The translations under genes were made by a program, and so were the position numbers. A stretch of DNA of 64,000 nt from an uncultured Flavobacterium sp. (GTDB taxonomy: Bacteria > Bacteroidota > Bacteroidia > Flavobacteriales > Flavobacteriaceae), in assembly GCA_943912855.1 (NCBI GenBank), contig CALTVC010000003.1, positions 124,001-188,000 of the forward strand, in the 5' to 3' direction. Positions 8,401 to 18,400 of this stretch are shown here, in pieces (the stretch's first letter is position 1; every line of letters begins with the position of its first letter). The notes beneath the pieces were generated by a model, which worked only from the letters and a program-made list of their open reading frames with translations, did no database searches and had not been told where the DNA came from.

Positions 8401-9225
8401 TCGGTATCATTACCTTTCGTAATAAATGCCGTGCCAAACGCTCCGGCGCAGGCAACAGCTACTTTGGTTCAGCCTGACTGTACCAATGCAAACGGAACAA
8501 TCACAGTAACTGCACCACTCAGTGCAGATTTTGAATACAGCATCGATGGTACTACATTCCAAAGCGGACTGGTATTCAATACTTCTACAGCGGGTAGTTA
8601 TACCATTACCGTACGCAATACCATTACAGGATGTACTTCGGTATCACTTCCATTCGTGATAAATGCTCCACTTAGCGGATTACCTCAACTAACAGGTACG
8701 CAAGGATGCACTCCGGGCATAAACGGCAGCAGCTATATACTGGAAGGCCTTGCCCTGAACAATTCGTTTAACGTTGCCGATGTAACCTTTGCATGGAGGA
8801 TTGCAGGACAAACCGCTGTTATAGGCAATGACGCCACGTTTAACGTAACCGAATACAAAAACAACAATGGGCTTACCAACCAGGATTTCCCGTTGCAGTT
8901 TGAACTTACCGTAATCACCAATGGCGGTTGTACAGACACGTACACGTTTACAGTAGAAAGCATTGTATGCGATATTCCAAAAGGAATTTCGCCAAACAAC
9001 GATACCCTTAACGACAGCTTTGACCTAAGCGGCATGAACGTAAGCCGACTTACCATTGTAAACCGTTACGGACTGGAAGTATACCACCGAAACAACTACC
9101 GTAACGAATGGCATGGCCAAACCGATAACGGACAAGACCTGCCTACAGGCACCTACTTTTATATGGTACAGCTACCGGATGGTACACGCACCGGATGGGT
9201 ATACGTTAACAGAGAGGCAAAATAA
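5419..9225 (+). CDS. giant T9SS-secreted repeat surface protein (type B / CHU_C C-terminus), paralogue 1
   Basis: A 1268-aa exported protein. Order: signal peptide (about 1-30, ending ATAQ); IPT/TIG-like domain (36-117, with TGPQGTVVTINGAGF); lamin-tail-like domain (118-280, YISELYD...IELYNPS); Ig-like domain (283-377); one diverged SprB-type repeat; eight 79-aa near-identical repeats (459-1090); a PKD-like stretch; and a gliding-associated CHU_C type B sorting domain (1184-1268: GISPNNDTLNDSF...VNRYGLEVY...LPTGTYFYMV). Proteins with this tail are exported through the type IX system and anchored at the cell surface, often as adhesins for gliding or attachment. Each repeat holds two Cys about 50 residues apart, so one disulfide per unit is plausible. 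The next gene encodes a paralogue with the same domain order. Confidence 0.9.
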   Translation: MTGKNYFFSMLFFAIALLGSLLAPTTATAQAICTSTTIINFLPVTGPQGTVVTINGAGFSLGTGTTSVQFNGISAAFTAVSDTQLKATVPAGNTTGTITVITNGCRSVRSGFTLLTTSCTPQDIYISELYDRDGGSYGIIELYNPSATTPVVMNGQYVLQRYGNIGDPSPSSDYILTLSGTINPQDTYIVSSYGSGENGCPTLHIDENMGNGINGNDQIKLLRDGRVIDVANAPNEVGYSVVRKPNVTAPKVAQSNSDWDFYSDERCDNLGWHDPGNAVPSTPPVFTAQPVNVALCEGQSTATFSVTLSSTTGATYQWKTVNASGAWVNVSGAGFSGATTRTLTVTATAALNNTQYYCVVTTPTCTLISNVALLTVSSAPQATYVAVNASCATNTGTITMTPVSGNGLTYSLDGGAYQAGTLFTGVAVGPHTVTVKNAEGCTATISNIVITAPVLPTLATATLIQPDCTNANGTITVTAPLSADFEYSIDGTTFQSGLVFNVSTAGSYTITVRNTITGCTSVSLPFVINAVPNAPAQATATLIQPDCTNANGTITVTAPLSADYEYSIDGTTFQSGLVFNVSTAGSYTITVRNTITGCTSVSLPFVINAVPNAPTQATATLVQPDCTNANGTITVTAPLSADFEYSIDGTTFQSGLVFNVSTAGSYTITVRNTITGCTSVSLPFVINAVPNAPAQATATLVQPDCTNANGTITVTAPLSADFEYSIDGTTFQSGLVFNVSTAGSYTITVRNTITGCTSVSLPFVINAVPNAPAQATATLVQPDCTNANGTITVTAPLSADFEYSIDGTTFQSGLVFNVSTAGSYTITVRNTITGCTSVSLPFVINAVPNAPAQATATLIQPDCTNANGTITVTAPLSADFEYSIDGTTFQSGLVFNVSTAGSYTITVRNTVTGCTSVSLPFVINAVPNAPAQATATLIQPDCTNANGTITVTAPLSADYEYSIDGTTFQSGLVFNASTAGSYTITVRNTITGCTSVSLPFVINAVPNAPAQATATLVQPDCTNANGTITVTAPLSADFEYSIDGTTFQSGLVFNTSTAGSYTITVRNTITGCTSVSLPFVINAPLSGLPQLTGTQGCTPGINGSSYILEGLALNNSFNVADVTFAWRIAGQTAVIGNDATFNVTEYKNNNGLTNQDFPLQFELTVITNGGCTDTYTFTVESIVCDIPKGISPNNDTLNDSFDLSGMNVSRLTIVNRYGLEVYHRNNYRNEWHGQTDNGQDLPTGTYFYMVQLPDGTRTGWVYVNREAK
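6793..8688 (+). repeat. eight tandem 237-bp (79-aa) coding repeats
   Basis: Units start at 6793, 7030, 7267, 7504, 7741, 7978, 8215 and 8452. Each encodes ATATL(I/V)QPDCTNANG ... EYSIDGTTFQSGLVFN ... TGCTSVSLPFVINAVPNAPAQ. Units 3, 4 and 5 are almost identical at the DNA level, including synonymous sites; units 6-8 carry different synonymous variants. The last unit ends in NAPLSGLPQ and leads out of the array. The pattern fits recent unit duplication or gene conversion. Confidence 0.95.
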
Positions 9226-9245
9226 TAAACAGTTGATATTTTTTT

Positions 9246-9283
9246 AAGCCGGTCAGGTACTCCAGTACTTGTCCGGCTTTTTT
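9246..9283 (+). terminator. Rho-independent terminator between the two repeat-protein genes
   Basis: Outer stem AAGCCGG / CCGGCTT and inner palindromic AGTACT arms with a T-run after it. It excludes the upstream candidate start at 9269 for the next gene, which would fall inside this hairpin. Confidence 0.85.
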
Positions 9284-9391
9284 GTTTACAATATGATTAC
9301 TTACCCGAAAACATTATTTAACGATAAGCAAACACATTGTCTAACAACATCTTATAACTTCGGCTCGTTAACCCCGATCCTAAACTTAACG

Positions 9392-12300
9392 ATGAATAAA
9401 AGCTACAAAACCCTTATTCAAAACCTGTTTTTATTGTTCTTTCTTTGTTGTTGTACCTTTGTTGAAGCTCAGATTTTCAAGGAAAACTTTAACAGCTTGC
9501 CCACTTCTTATCCCTATCCGGGTGTGCCTGCTCCTATAAATGCAAATCTGTCAACCCCGCAGTGGAGCAATACTTCCGGAATGTGGAGTACCACAGCAGG
9601 CGCATCAGGACAGGCATTACTGGTAAATACCCCGACAGGAAATTCCAGCATTACCCTTACTATAGATGTAGCTTCGGGCTATATGGCAGATATTACCCAT
9701 TTCGACATCTGGACAAGGAAAAGCCCTACCGGCCCTGTAAGTTGGGATATGACCATTAACGGCATTGCCGTTGGTGGAGGCACTGCCACAGTACCCGGTG
9801 GCGCTACCGGGCAAACCCCTGTAAGCAATCCGGTTACCGGACTTACCGGACGTATAACCGTGGTTATTAACCTCATAAATTCGGGGGTTGGGAACTTCAG
9901 GATAGATGATTTTGCGCTGTACGGGCGTGTTGTCCCAAATTGTACAGGCGCTACCGTAACTGGTTTTTCGCCTGCATCAGGACCCGAAAACACACAGGTT
10001 ACCTTTACCGGAAGCGGTTTTAACGCGGTTACAGCCGTAACGTTTGATGGAATTCCTGCTACGTTTACCATCGTTTCAGACAATACCCTTACTGCACTGG
10101 TTCCTATTGGTACTACTACCGGAAACATACTAATAAACACAGGTACGTGCCCAGCTTCGGTAACCACCCCGTTTAGCGTACTTACGCCAATGTGCGGTAA
10201 TCCCGATATATACATCTCTGAAGTATTTGACTCTTCAGCAGGCAGAGGTGATGGTGGAGTGATAGAGTTATACAATCCTACATCAAACGACATACACTTT
10301 AACGGAAACTACGTACTGGAACGCTATGGCACCATTGGCGATCCTTCTCCATCTCCCGGACAATACGTACTTACATTGCCCGGTTTCATAGCTGCGCACT
10401 CTACATATCTTATAAAATGCGGTACAAACTCTATAACTTGCAATGGTCTTACCTATGCCACCTCTAGTTTTGGAGGTATTAACGGTAGCGACCAGCTAAA
10501 ACTTAGAAAATTAGTAAATACCAGAAATGATGTAATAGATGTTGTTAATGCGCCATCGAGCCCTGGATACACCCTTATTCGTAAGCCAAATGCTATAGCT
10601 CCGAAAGAGCCTTATAACGCTGGTGACTGGAACATTTCAGGAAATGAATCGTGTACTGATTTAGGCAGGCATACCGCAGCCCCTCCCGTAGTTAGTACCC
10701 CAACTATAACAAACCCGATAAGCGTAACCATTTGCGACGGCACTAATACCTCGTTTACATCGGGCGTTACGGGCACAGGATATACCTACCAATGGAAAAC
10801 ACTTAACAGTGCAGGCAACTGGGTAAACGTAACTAACAACACTACTTTTGGCGGTGCCACTACAAATACACTTACCATAAACAACGCAACGGCTACGCTA
10901 AACAATACACAATACTATTGTTTTATAACCTCTGCAACCTGTACACTATACAGCGATGCCGCACTGCTTACCGTGGGCGGGCTCCCTGCCTCTACCGTTA
11001 CGGTAACGCAGGCAACTTGTACTACAGGCGGACAGGCAGTTGTTACTACACCCACAGGTACAGGCATTACCTACAGTATTAACGGAGGAACTTTTGGTAC
11101 TTCAGCTACATTTGGCCCACTTACACCGGGCAACTATAACATCGTATCTAAAAATGCAGCGGGTTGTACTTCGGCTCCATTTAATTTTACGATAAATATA
11201 GCTCCGGGCGCTCCGGCTACCCCTACGTTGACTTTAGTTCAACCTAGCTGTACCACCGCTACCGGAACCATAACCGTAAGCAATATTTTGGCTGGTGCTC
11301 AATACCAATTGAACACAGGAGCATTCCAAACTACACCAAGTTTTTCAGGGCTTACTCCGGGCAGTTACACCGTAACCGTACGTGATGCGGGTGGATGTAC
11401 CGCAACCTCAGCTAGCGTTACCATTAATGCAGCGCCAAGTGCTCCGGCTGTACCTACATTGACATTAACCCAGCCTACCTGTACTACCGCCACGGGAACC
11501 ATAACCGTGAGCAATGTACTGGCTGGCGCCCAATACCAATTGAACACAGGAGCATTCCAAACTACACCAAGTTTTTCAGGGCTTACGCCAGGTAACTATA
11601 CCGTAACCGTACGTGATGCAGGCGGATGTACCGTAACATCGGCCAGCGTTACCATTAATACAGCGCCAAGTGCTCCGGCTGTACCTACATTGGCATTAAC
11701 CCAACCTACCTGTACTACCGCCACGGGAACCATAACCGTAAGCAATATTTTGGCTGGCGCGCAATACCAATTGAACACAGGAGCATTCCAAACGACACCA
11801 AGTTTTTCAGGGCTTACGCCAGGAACATATACTGTAACCGTACGAGATGCAGGCGGATGTACCGCAACCTCAGCTAGCGTTACCATTAATGCAGCGCCAA
11901 GTGCTCCGGCTGCACCTACATTGGCACTAACCCAACCTACCTGTACTACCGCCACGGGAACCATAACCGTAAGCAATGTACTAACAGGCGCGCAATACCA
12001 ACTGAACACAGGTGCGTTCCAGACTACGCCAAGTTTTTCAGGCCTTACTCCGGGCAATTATACCGTAACCATGCGTGACGCAGGCGGATGTACAGCTACC
12101 TCGGCTAGCGTTAGCATTAATGCAGCGCCAAGTGCTCCGGCTGTACCTACATTGGCATTAACCCAACCTAGCTGTACTACCGCTACGGGAACCATAACCG
12201 TAAGCAACGTACTAACAGGCGCACAATACCAATTGAACACGGGTGCATTCCAATCAACACCAAGTTTTTCAGGGCTTACTCCGGGTAGTTACACCGTAAC

Positions 12301-15187
12301 CGTACGCGACGCGGGTGGATGTACAGCAACATCGGCCAGCGTTACCATTAATACAGCGCCAAGCGCTCCGGCTACGCCAACGTTGACTTTAGTTCAACCT
12401 ACCTGTACCACCACCACGGGAACCATAACCGTAAGCAATATTTTGGCTGGTGCTCAATACCAACTGAACACAGGAGCATTCCAATCAACACCAAGTTTTG
12501 CGGGCGTTACTCCGGGAACATATACTGTAACCGTACGTGATGCAGGCGGATGTACAGCTACCTCGGCTAGCGTTAGCATTAATGCAGCGCCAAGTGCTCC
12601 GGCTGTACCTACATTGACATTAATCCAACCTACCTGCACAACCACAGCCGGAACAATAACTGTAAGCAACGTATTAACAGGCGCACAATACCAATTGAAC
12701 ACAGGAGCATTCCAGACTACTCCAAGTTTTTCAGGGCTTACTCCGGGAAGTTACACCGTAACCGTACGCGATGCAGGTGGATGTACAGCTACTTCGGCCA
12801 GCGTTACCATTAATCCGGTATCGGCGAGTTATCCTGCCCTACCGTTACTGTCTTTAGTACAGCCTACGTGTAGTGTAAACACCGGAAGCATTACCATAAT
12901 CAATCCGGAACCTGGCACAGAATACCGCGTAAACGGTGGTCCGTACCAAACAGCAACGCAGTTTAACCTGCTTCCACCCGGTAATTACACCATTGTAGCC
13001 CGAAATGCCGGCGGTTGCACCACTACATCGGGCAGTGTAAGTATATTTACCGCTCCGGTAGTACCATCGACACCGATGTTTACCGTAACTCAGCCTGACT
13101 GTATAACCCGCACAGGAACCATAACCGTAACTTCACCTCTTGGCACTGACCTGCAATACAGACTGAATACCGGAGGCTACCAAAACTCGCCCGTATTTAC
13201 AAACGTACCTGCAGGCACGTATACCATAATTGTTAGAAATGCCAACGGCTGTTTTGCTACATCGGCTAACATAATCATAAATGCCGCTCCGGTAATCGCA
13301 CCTCCTGTGTTGTCATCGGTTCAGGCTACGTGTGCCGTACCTACCGGAAGCATTAGCGTAACCGCGCCAACAGGGGCAGGATACCAGTACAGCATTAACG
13401 GCGGAGCCTATCAGCCTACACCTCAGTTCAGCAATCTGGTACCGGGCACATATACCGTTATCGCACAGGATGCCAACGGATGTACGTCTAATGCATCGGC
13501 GGTTATTTTTGCAAATCCTGACACGCCACGAACCCCGGTAATTACAGCTGTACAACCTACCTGTTCTGTAGCAACAGGTACGCTTACCGTTACCGCTCCA
13601 CTGGGCACAGGCTACAGGTACAGCATTAACGGCGGTACACTACAAACATCGCCTATGTTCAGGATGCTGGCACCAGGTACCTATACCATTACCTTAAGGA
13701 ATTCGGCAGGTTGCGAATCTTTTGCTACAGCTACCATAAACGCCCAGCCGGGTACACCAACAAACCCGGTGCTTAGCGCAGTACAGCCACAATGTGGTGA
13801 TACCACAGGAAGCATAACGGTAACATCGCCTACGGGTGGTTATGCGTATAGCATTAACGGAAAACCATATCAAACATCGGCAACGTTTACCCAGCTTGCA
13901 GCGGGTACGTATACCATCATAGCCAAAAATACCTCGGGCTGTGTTTCGGCACCCGAAAGCATCAGAATAAATGCAGCACCGCTAACCCCGGCTGTACCGT
14001 TGCTAACGGTAGTACAACCTACGTGCGCTGTGCCACATGGTACAATAACGGTAGTCAGTCCGGTGGGAGCAGGATATACATACAGTATAGACGGCACTAC
14101 CTTCCAGAGCGGATTAGTATTTACTAACCTTGCCGGCGGAAGCTATACCATAACCGTAAAAAACAGCACGGGTTGTACCGCAGTATCGTTACCGAAAATC
14201 ATAGATACCCCACCGGCTCCGGCGCCATCGGCGGGAACCATAACGGGGAACAATAGCGTTTGTGCCGATGCAACGTTACAGTTGGCAAACACCGTAACGG
14301 GTGGCGTATGGAGCAGTTCTAATACAACTGTAGCAACCGTAGATGCCAACGGACTTGTTACCCCGGTACATGCGGGTACGGTTATCATCCGATATACCAT
14401 GGGTACCACCTGCCCGTCTGAAACCAGTATGACAATCACAGTAAATCCTTTACCATACATAAGACTAACCAATGTATTCCTTTGTGTAGACAACAAGACA
14501 CAGGCGGTAATAAGTCCGAAAACACTTAGCACCGGACTAAACGATACCGACTATACTTTTGTTTGGGAAGTAAACGGCAGGACATTGCCCGATACCACAG
14601 CAGCTATACAGGTAAACGAAGCCGGGCAGTACACCGTTACCGCCACGACCATAGCTACGGGTTGTTCAGATTCGGCTACCGCAACAGTGGGCATTTCATC
14701 CATTGCATTGGCTACAGCCGAAGTGGGTCAGGATTTTAGCCAAAACCAGGTAATTACGGTAAACGTTACGGGAGGCTCGGGCGATTATGTATTTACGTTA
14801 GATCATGGTCCGTTCCAGACCTCTCCTGTATTCAGGGGTGTGGAACAGGGCGAGCACCTGATAACCGTATACGACGCTAACGGCTGTGGCAGGCTAGACT
14901 TACCGGTCTTCGCGCTAGATTACCCAAGGTTCTTTACCCCGAACAACGATGGTAATAACGATACCTGGAAAATAGCCGGACTATCTACACAGTTTGATGC
15001 CAGGATATATATCTATGACCGTTTCGGAAAACTCATAACAACATTACTTCCTAATTCGGGCATAGGATGGGACGGCACATTAAACGGATATCCGCTCCCT
15101 GCCACAGATTACTGGTTTTCGGTACTGTATAAGTCATCAAACGGACAACAAAAAGAATTCAGGGCACACTTCTCTCTGTTAAGATAA
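9392..15187 (+). CDS. giant T9SS-secreted repeat surface protein (type B / CHU_C C-terminus), paralogue 2
   Basis: A 1931-aa protein. I take the ATG at 9392 because it begins a clean signal peptide (MNKSYKTLIQNLFLLFFLCCC..., ending VEAQ) and because the longer frame starts in a terminator. Order: N-terminal beta-sandwich-like region (28-180), IPT/TIG (about 182-265), lamin-tail-like domain (268-430), Ig-like domain, a diverged SprB-type repeat, seven 77-aa near-identical repeats (611-1149), six diverged repeats (1150-1610), a BIG2-like segment (WSSSNTTVATVDANGLVTPV), and a type B CHU_C domain at the end (FFTPNNDGNNDTWKI...YDRFGKLI). Same predicted role as the preceding gene: T9SS-exported surface adhesin. 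Its last diverged repeat contains the YSIDGTTFQSGLVF core that paralogue 1 amplified. Confidence 0.9.
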   Translation: MNKSYKTLIQNLFLLFFLCCCTFVEAQIFKENFNSLPTSYPYPGVPAPINANLSTPQWSNTSGMWSTTAGASGQALLVNTPTGNSSITLTIDVASGYMADITHFDIWTRKSPTGPVSWDMTINGIAVGGGTATVPGGATGQTPVSNPVTGLTGRITVVINLINSGVGNFRIDDFALYGRVVPNCTGATVTGFSPASGPENTQVTFTGSGFNAVTAVTFDGIPATFTIVSDNTLTALVPIGTTTGNILINTGTCPASVTTPFSVLTPMCGNPDIYISEVFDSSAGRGDGGVIELYNPTSNDIHFNGNYVLERYGTIGDPSPSPGQYVLTLPGFIAAHSTYLIKCGTNSITCNGLTYATSSFGGINGSDQLKLRKLVNTRNDVIDVVNAPSSPGYTLIRKPNAIAPKEPYNAGDWNISGNESCTDLGRHTAAPPVVSTPTITNPISVTICDGTNTSFTSGVTGTGYTYQWKTLNSAGNWVNVTNNTTFGGATTNTLTINNATATLNNTQYYCFITSATCTLYSDAALLTVGGLPASTVTVTQATCTTGGQAVVTTPTGTGITYSINGGTFGTSATFGPLTPGNYNIVSKNAAGCTSAPFNFTINIAPGAPATPTLTLVQPSCTTATGTITVSNILAGAQYQLNTGAFQTTPSFSGLTPGSYTVTVRDAGGCTATSASVTINAAPSAPAVPTLTLTQPTCTTATGTITVSNVLAGAQYQLNTGAFQTTPSFSGLTPGNYTVTVRDAGGCTVTSASVTINTAPSAPAVPTLALTQPTCTTATGTITVSNILAGAQYQLNTGAFQTTPSFSGLTPGTYTVTVRDAGGCTATSASVTINAAPSAPAAPTLALTQPTCTTATGTITVSNVLTGAQYQLNTGAFQTTPSFSGLTPGNYTVTMRDAGGCTATSASVSINAAPSAPAVPTLALTQPSCTTATGTITVSNVLTGAQYQLNTGAFQSTPSFSGLTPGSYTVTVRDAGGCTATSASVTINTAPSAPATPTLTLVQPTCTTTTGTITVSNILAGAQYQLNTGAFQSTPSFAGVTPGTYTVTVRDAGGCTATSASVSINAAPSAPAVPTLTLIQPTCTTTAGTITVSNVLTGAQYQLNTGAFQTTPSFSGLTPGSYTVTVRDAGGCTATSASVTINPVSASYPALPLLSLVQPTCSVNTGSITIINPEPGTEYRVNGGPYQTATQFNLLPPGNYTIVARNAGGCTTTSGSVSIFTAPVVPSTPMFTVTQPDCITRTGTITVTSPLGTDLQYRLNTGGYQNSPVFTNVPAGTYTIIVRNANGCFATSANIIINAAPVIAPPVLSSVQATCAVPTGSISVTAPTGAGYQYSINGGAYQPTPQFSNLVPGTYTVIAQDANGCTSNASAVIFANPDTPRTPVITAVQPTCSVATGTLTVTAPLGTGYRYSINGGTLQTSPMFRMLAPGTYTITLRNSAGCESFATATINAQPGTPTNPVLSAVQPQCGDTTGSITVTSPTGGYAYSINGKPYQTSATFTQLAAGTYTIIAKNTSGCVSAPESIRINAAPLTPAVPLLTVVQPTCAVPHGTITVVSPVGAGYTYSIDGTTFQSGLVFTNLAGGSYTITVKNSTGCTAVSLPKIIDTPPAPAPSAGTITGNNSVCADATLQLANTVTGGVWSSSNTTVATVDANGLVTPVHAGTVIIRYTMGTTCPSETSMTITVNPLPYIRLTNVFLCVDNKTQAVISPKTLSTGLNDTDYTFVWEVNGRTLPDTTAAIQVNEAGQYTVTATTIATGCSDSATATVGISSIALATAEVGQDFSQNQVITVNVTGGSGDYVFTLDHGPFQTSPVFRGVEQGEHLITVYDANGCGRLDLPVFALDYPRFFTPNNDGNNDTWKIAGLSTQFDARIYIYDRFGKLITTLLPNSGIGWDGTLNGYPLPATDYWFSVLYKSSNGQQKEFRAHFSLLR
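11222..12838 (+). repeat. seven tandem 231-bp (77-aa) coding repeats
   Basis: Units start at 11222, 11453, 11684, 11915, 12146, 12377 and 12608, each encoding PTL(T/A)L(T/V)QP(T/S)CTT...GAQYQLNTGAFQ(T/S)TPSFSGLTPG...DAGGCTATSASV(T/S)IN. Identity is very high, with shuffled small variants (for example ILAG versus VLTG, TYTVTV versus SYTVTV), consistent with recombination among units. Diverged copies of the same fold continue to about 14220. Confidence 0.95.
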
Positions 15188-15285
15188 CATTAACTAAAGT
15201 AGTTGTATAAATTAAGCGTTATAAAGTTTTCCTATTTAAAAATTAAGTAAATGTTTTGACAGATGTAGACTTAAGTCCTGATTTG

Positions 15286-15311
15286 ACCCTTCCAGCAGTG
15301 GAAGGGTTTTT
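15286..15311 (+). terminator. Rho-independent terminator after paralogue 2
   Basis: Perfect 9-bp stem ACCCTTCCA / TGGAAGGGT closed by a GCAG tetraloop and followed by TTTTT. Confidence 0.9.
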
Positions 15312-15429
15312 GTTTAGTTTACATAGTAACATTATGGTAATCAAATTTTTATTGAATGCAAACGGTTAGGTAACACTATTTTCTAAGATTTGCGGGTACC
15401 AAAAATCAAAACTTAATTAGATATCTTCA

Positions 15430-18400
15430 ATGAAAAAAACTTTACAGACAAAGTTACGGGGCTTCTGGTTTTTTGCCCTGTTTTTAACGGTTTCTGTCAC
15501 GTGGGGACAAATGTTAATCCCTGCTACGGGGACCACCTATACGCAGAATTTTAACAGTATGAGCGGCACTACACTTCCTGCCGGTTTTTCCATAGGTGGA
15601 AGTAACACTGTGACAAGAACAGCTTCTACATTAAACGGAAGTTCTGCAGGTGGTTCTTACCGTTTTGACAACGGATCAGACTCTGCCATAGGCGTACTGC
15701 AATCGTCAAGTTATTCGACCGGTGGTATAAGCCTACAGCTAAGAAACACCTCCAGTGATTACATCAGTGGATTTATCATAACCTGGAATTACGAAAAGTA
15801 CAGGAGTGGTACAAGGGCATATAACATTACCTTTTCCGGCGGAACTGACGGAGATCAGGCATACCCTGCAGATAGTGGCACAGGAACCGCGTACTTCCCT
15901 CCACAACAAATAGCCAAATCGGTAACCGTTACAGGGTTGAACATAGCACCTAACGGTACTCAAACTTTCAGCTGGTCTATTGCCGGTGTGGGAGGAAGCA
16001 GTAATTCGCAGGGACTGGGTATAGACGACGTAACCATTACAGCCATACCAGCTGCATCTTCTTTATCTACCATAGTACGCAATACCACTTTTGCCGAAAC
16101 GCAAAACATAGATTACGCTACTTACCAGGCTACAGACATTACCGCTACAAATTCACTTGTGGTAGGTAGTTTTGACATTGTAGACGGTGGTGGTACTAAC
16201 GATGCCGATAGCAACCCTACAATAGTTACCGCGGTTAGTTTTACCGTACAAAACTTTGCCAATATAAGAAAGCTTGCCCTGTATGATGGTACTACAGAAA
16301 AAGCTGAAATAACACTTACAAGCAGTACTGCTGCCTTTACAAACTTCGGAACGCTTTCGGCTCCGGATAACAGCAGTAAAAACTTTACGCTTCGTGCTAC
16401 CTTTAAAGATGCCGTAACCGATAACCAACAGTTACGCTTTACCGTTACTTCGGCTACAGTACAGGGGAACGGCTCATCTAAATTTGCTGCCTCTAACGCA
16501 GGTGGCGCAGCTACTGCCATTACCACCGATGCTAACCGCATAGAAGTAACTGCCGATAGGTTTGCTTTTACGCAACAACCTACAAACACTCAGGTAGACG
16601 CTACCATGAGTCCGGCTGTAGCGCTAAGGGCAAATGATGCACTGGGCAACCTTGACCTTGATTTTGCATCAGACGTACACCTTACCTCAACAGGTACGCT
16701 TATTGCACCTATATCTCTAACCGCAACATCGGGTGTGGCTACATTTAGCAGCATTACACATAGCGTTGCCGGAAACGGACTTGTACTTACTGCCACCAGC
16801 GCAGATAATGCCATTACTGCAAATTCGAATACATTTAATGTAATTCCGTTTGCACTTACGCTTGACAGTGTTCTTGCCAATAATAAAGTGTACGATGCCA
16901 CTACCGCTGCCGTACTTACTCATGGTAGTTTAACGGGTGTTAATCCATCGCACGATGTAAACATAGCATCGTACGTGGCAACTTTTGACAGTGAAAACAT
17001 AGGAACCGCAAAACCTGTTACCGCAAGCATTATCCTTGGTGGTGCAGACGCAGGTAAATATGCCGTAGCACCTATAACAGGGCTTAGTGCAGACATTACT
17101 CCTAAAGAAGTTACCATAGCAGGCATAGCCATAAGCGACAGGGACTTTAACGGAAGTACGAGCGCTACCATTACCGGCACACCGGAAGTAAGCGGTGCCA
17201 TAGCCGGAGATGACGTGGCTGTAGATGCAACGGCCGCCGTAGCAGAATTTACAAACCCTGGTCCGGGCGGAAGCATACCGGTAACCGTATCGGGCTACGT
17301 GCTTACAGGTTCAGATGCTACTAACTATACCCTTGTACAACCACAAGGGCTTACAGCTCACATTAACGATACCGGTTTGGCTAACCAAACCATAACATTT
17401 AACCCGCTGGCTACCGTAACGTATGGCGACCCGTCGATTACGCTAAGTGCCACGGCTACTTCAGGTCTTGAAGTTACGTTTGTAAGTTCAGACGAAAACA
17501 TTGCTACCATTTCTGGCAATACCCTTACTCTTTCAGGTGCAGGTACTGTAACCATTACGGCACAGCAAACCGGAGATGCCACCCATAACCCTGCCATTAA
17601 CGTAGAGCAAACATTGGTTGTAAACCAAAAAGCACTTACCGTAATAAATGCCGCAGGTACAAGCAAAGTATATGACAATACCACTACTGCACAGGTTACG
17701 GGTACACCATTTGGCGTGGTAGGTTCAGACGATGTAACGCTGACAGGAAACGGTATTTTTGCCGATGAAAATGTAGGCGAAAACAAAGAAATCACTGCTG
17801 AATTTACCCTTGGTGGTGCAGATGCAGATAACTATACCCTGGTACAGCCAACAGGCATTACAGGTAACATTACACCACTTGCCATAACCCTTACCGATGC
17901 CGTAGCGCAAGGTAAAGTGTACGACGCTACCACAGTGGCTACTTTTACCGCAACGCTTACAGGTGTTATTGCAGGAGATGACGTTAACTACACAGGTACG
18001 GGTACATTTGCATCGGCAAACGTAGCTACTGCTATAGACGTTACCAGTACTGCTACCCTTACCGGAGCAGAGGCTGCTAACTATACACTTACACAGCCAA
18101 CAGGTCTTTCGGCAGACATAACCGTAGCCGAAGTTACCATTACTGCCGAAGCTGTTTCTAAAGCGTATGACGGTACTAACGTTGCTACGGTACAAAACGC
18201 GGTTATAGCATCGGGTATCATCGGTTCTGACGATGTAACCCTTGGCGAAACTACGGTTTCAGGTACGTTTAATACCCCTGCCGTAGCTAATAACAAGCCG
18301 GTAACCGCTGCGTTTACCCTTGCAGGTGCTCAGGCGGGTAACTACGTAATTGCACCACTTGCCCTTACGGCAAACATTACCCCGGCCCTGCTTACCGCAG

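Noticed and set aside
9269..9391. Longer start for the second repeat-protein gene
   Set aside because: The extension starts inside a terminator hairpin and precedes a canonical signal peptide at 9392.
6793..12838. Regular repeats considered as CRISPR or satellite DNA
   Set aside because: Units are 231-237 bp, in frame, without spacers and inside signal-peptide and CHU_C-bearing genes; they are coding repeats.
5433..14532. Series of periodic open frames on the minus strand and in other plus frames of the repeat genes
   Set aside because: They recur with the repeat period and have no initiation context or protein-like composition; shadows of the real genes.
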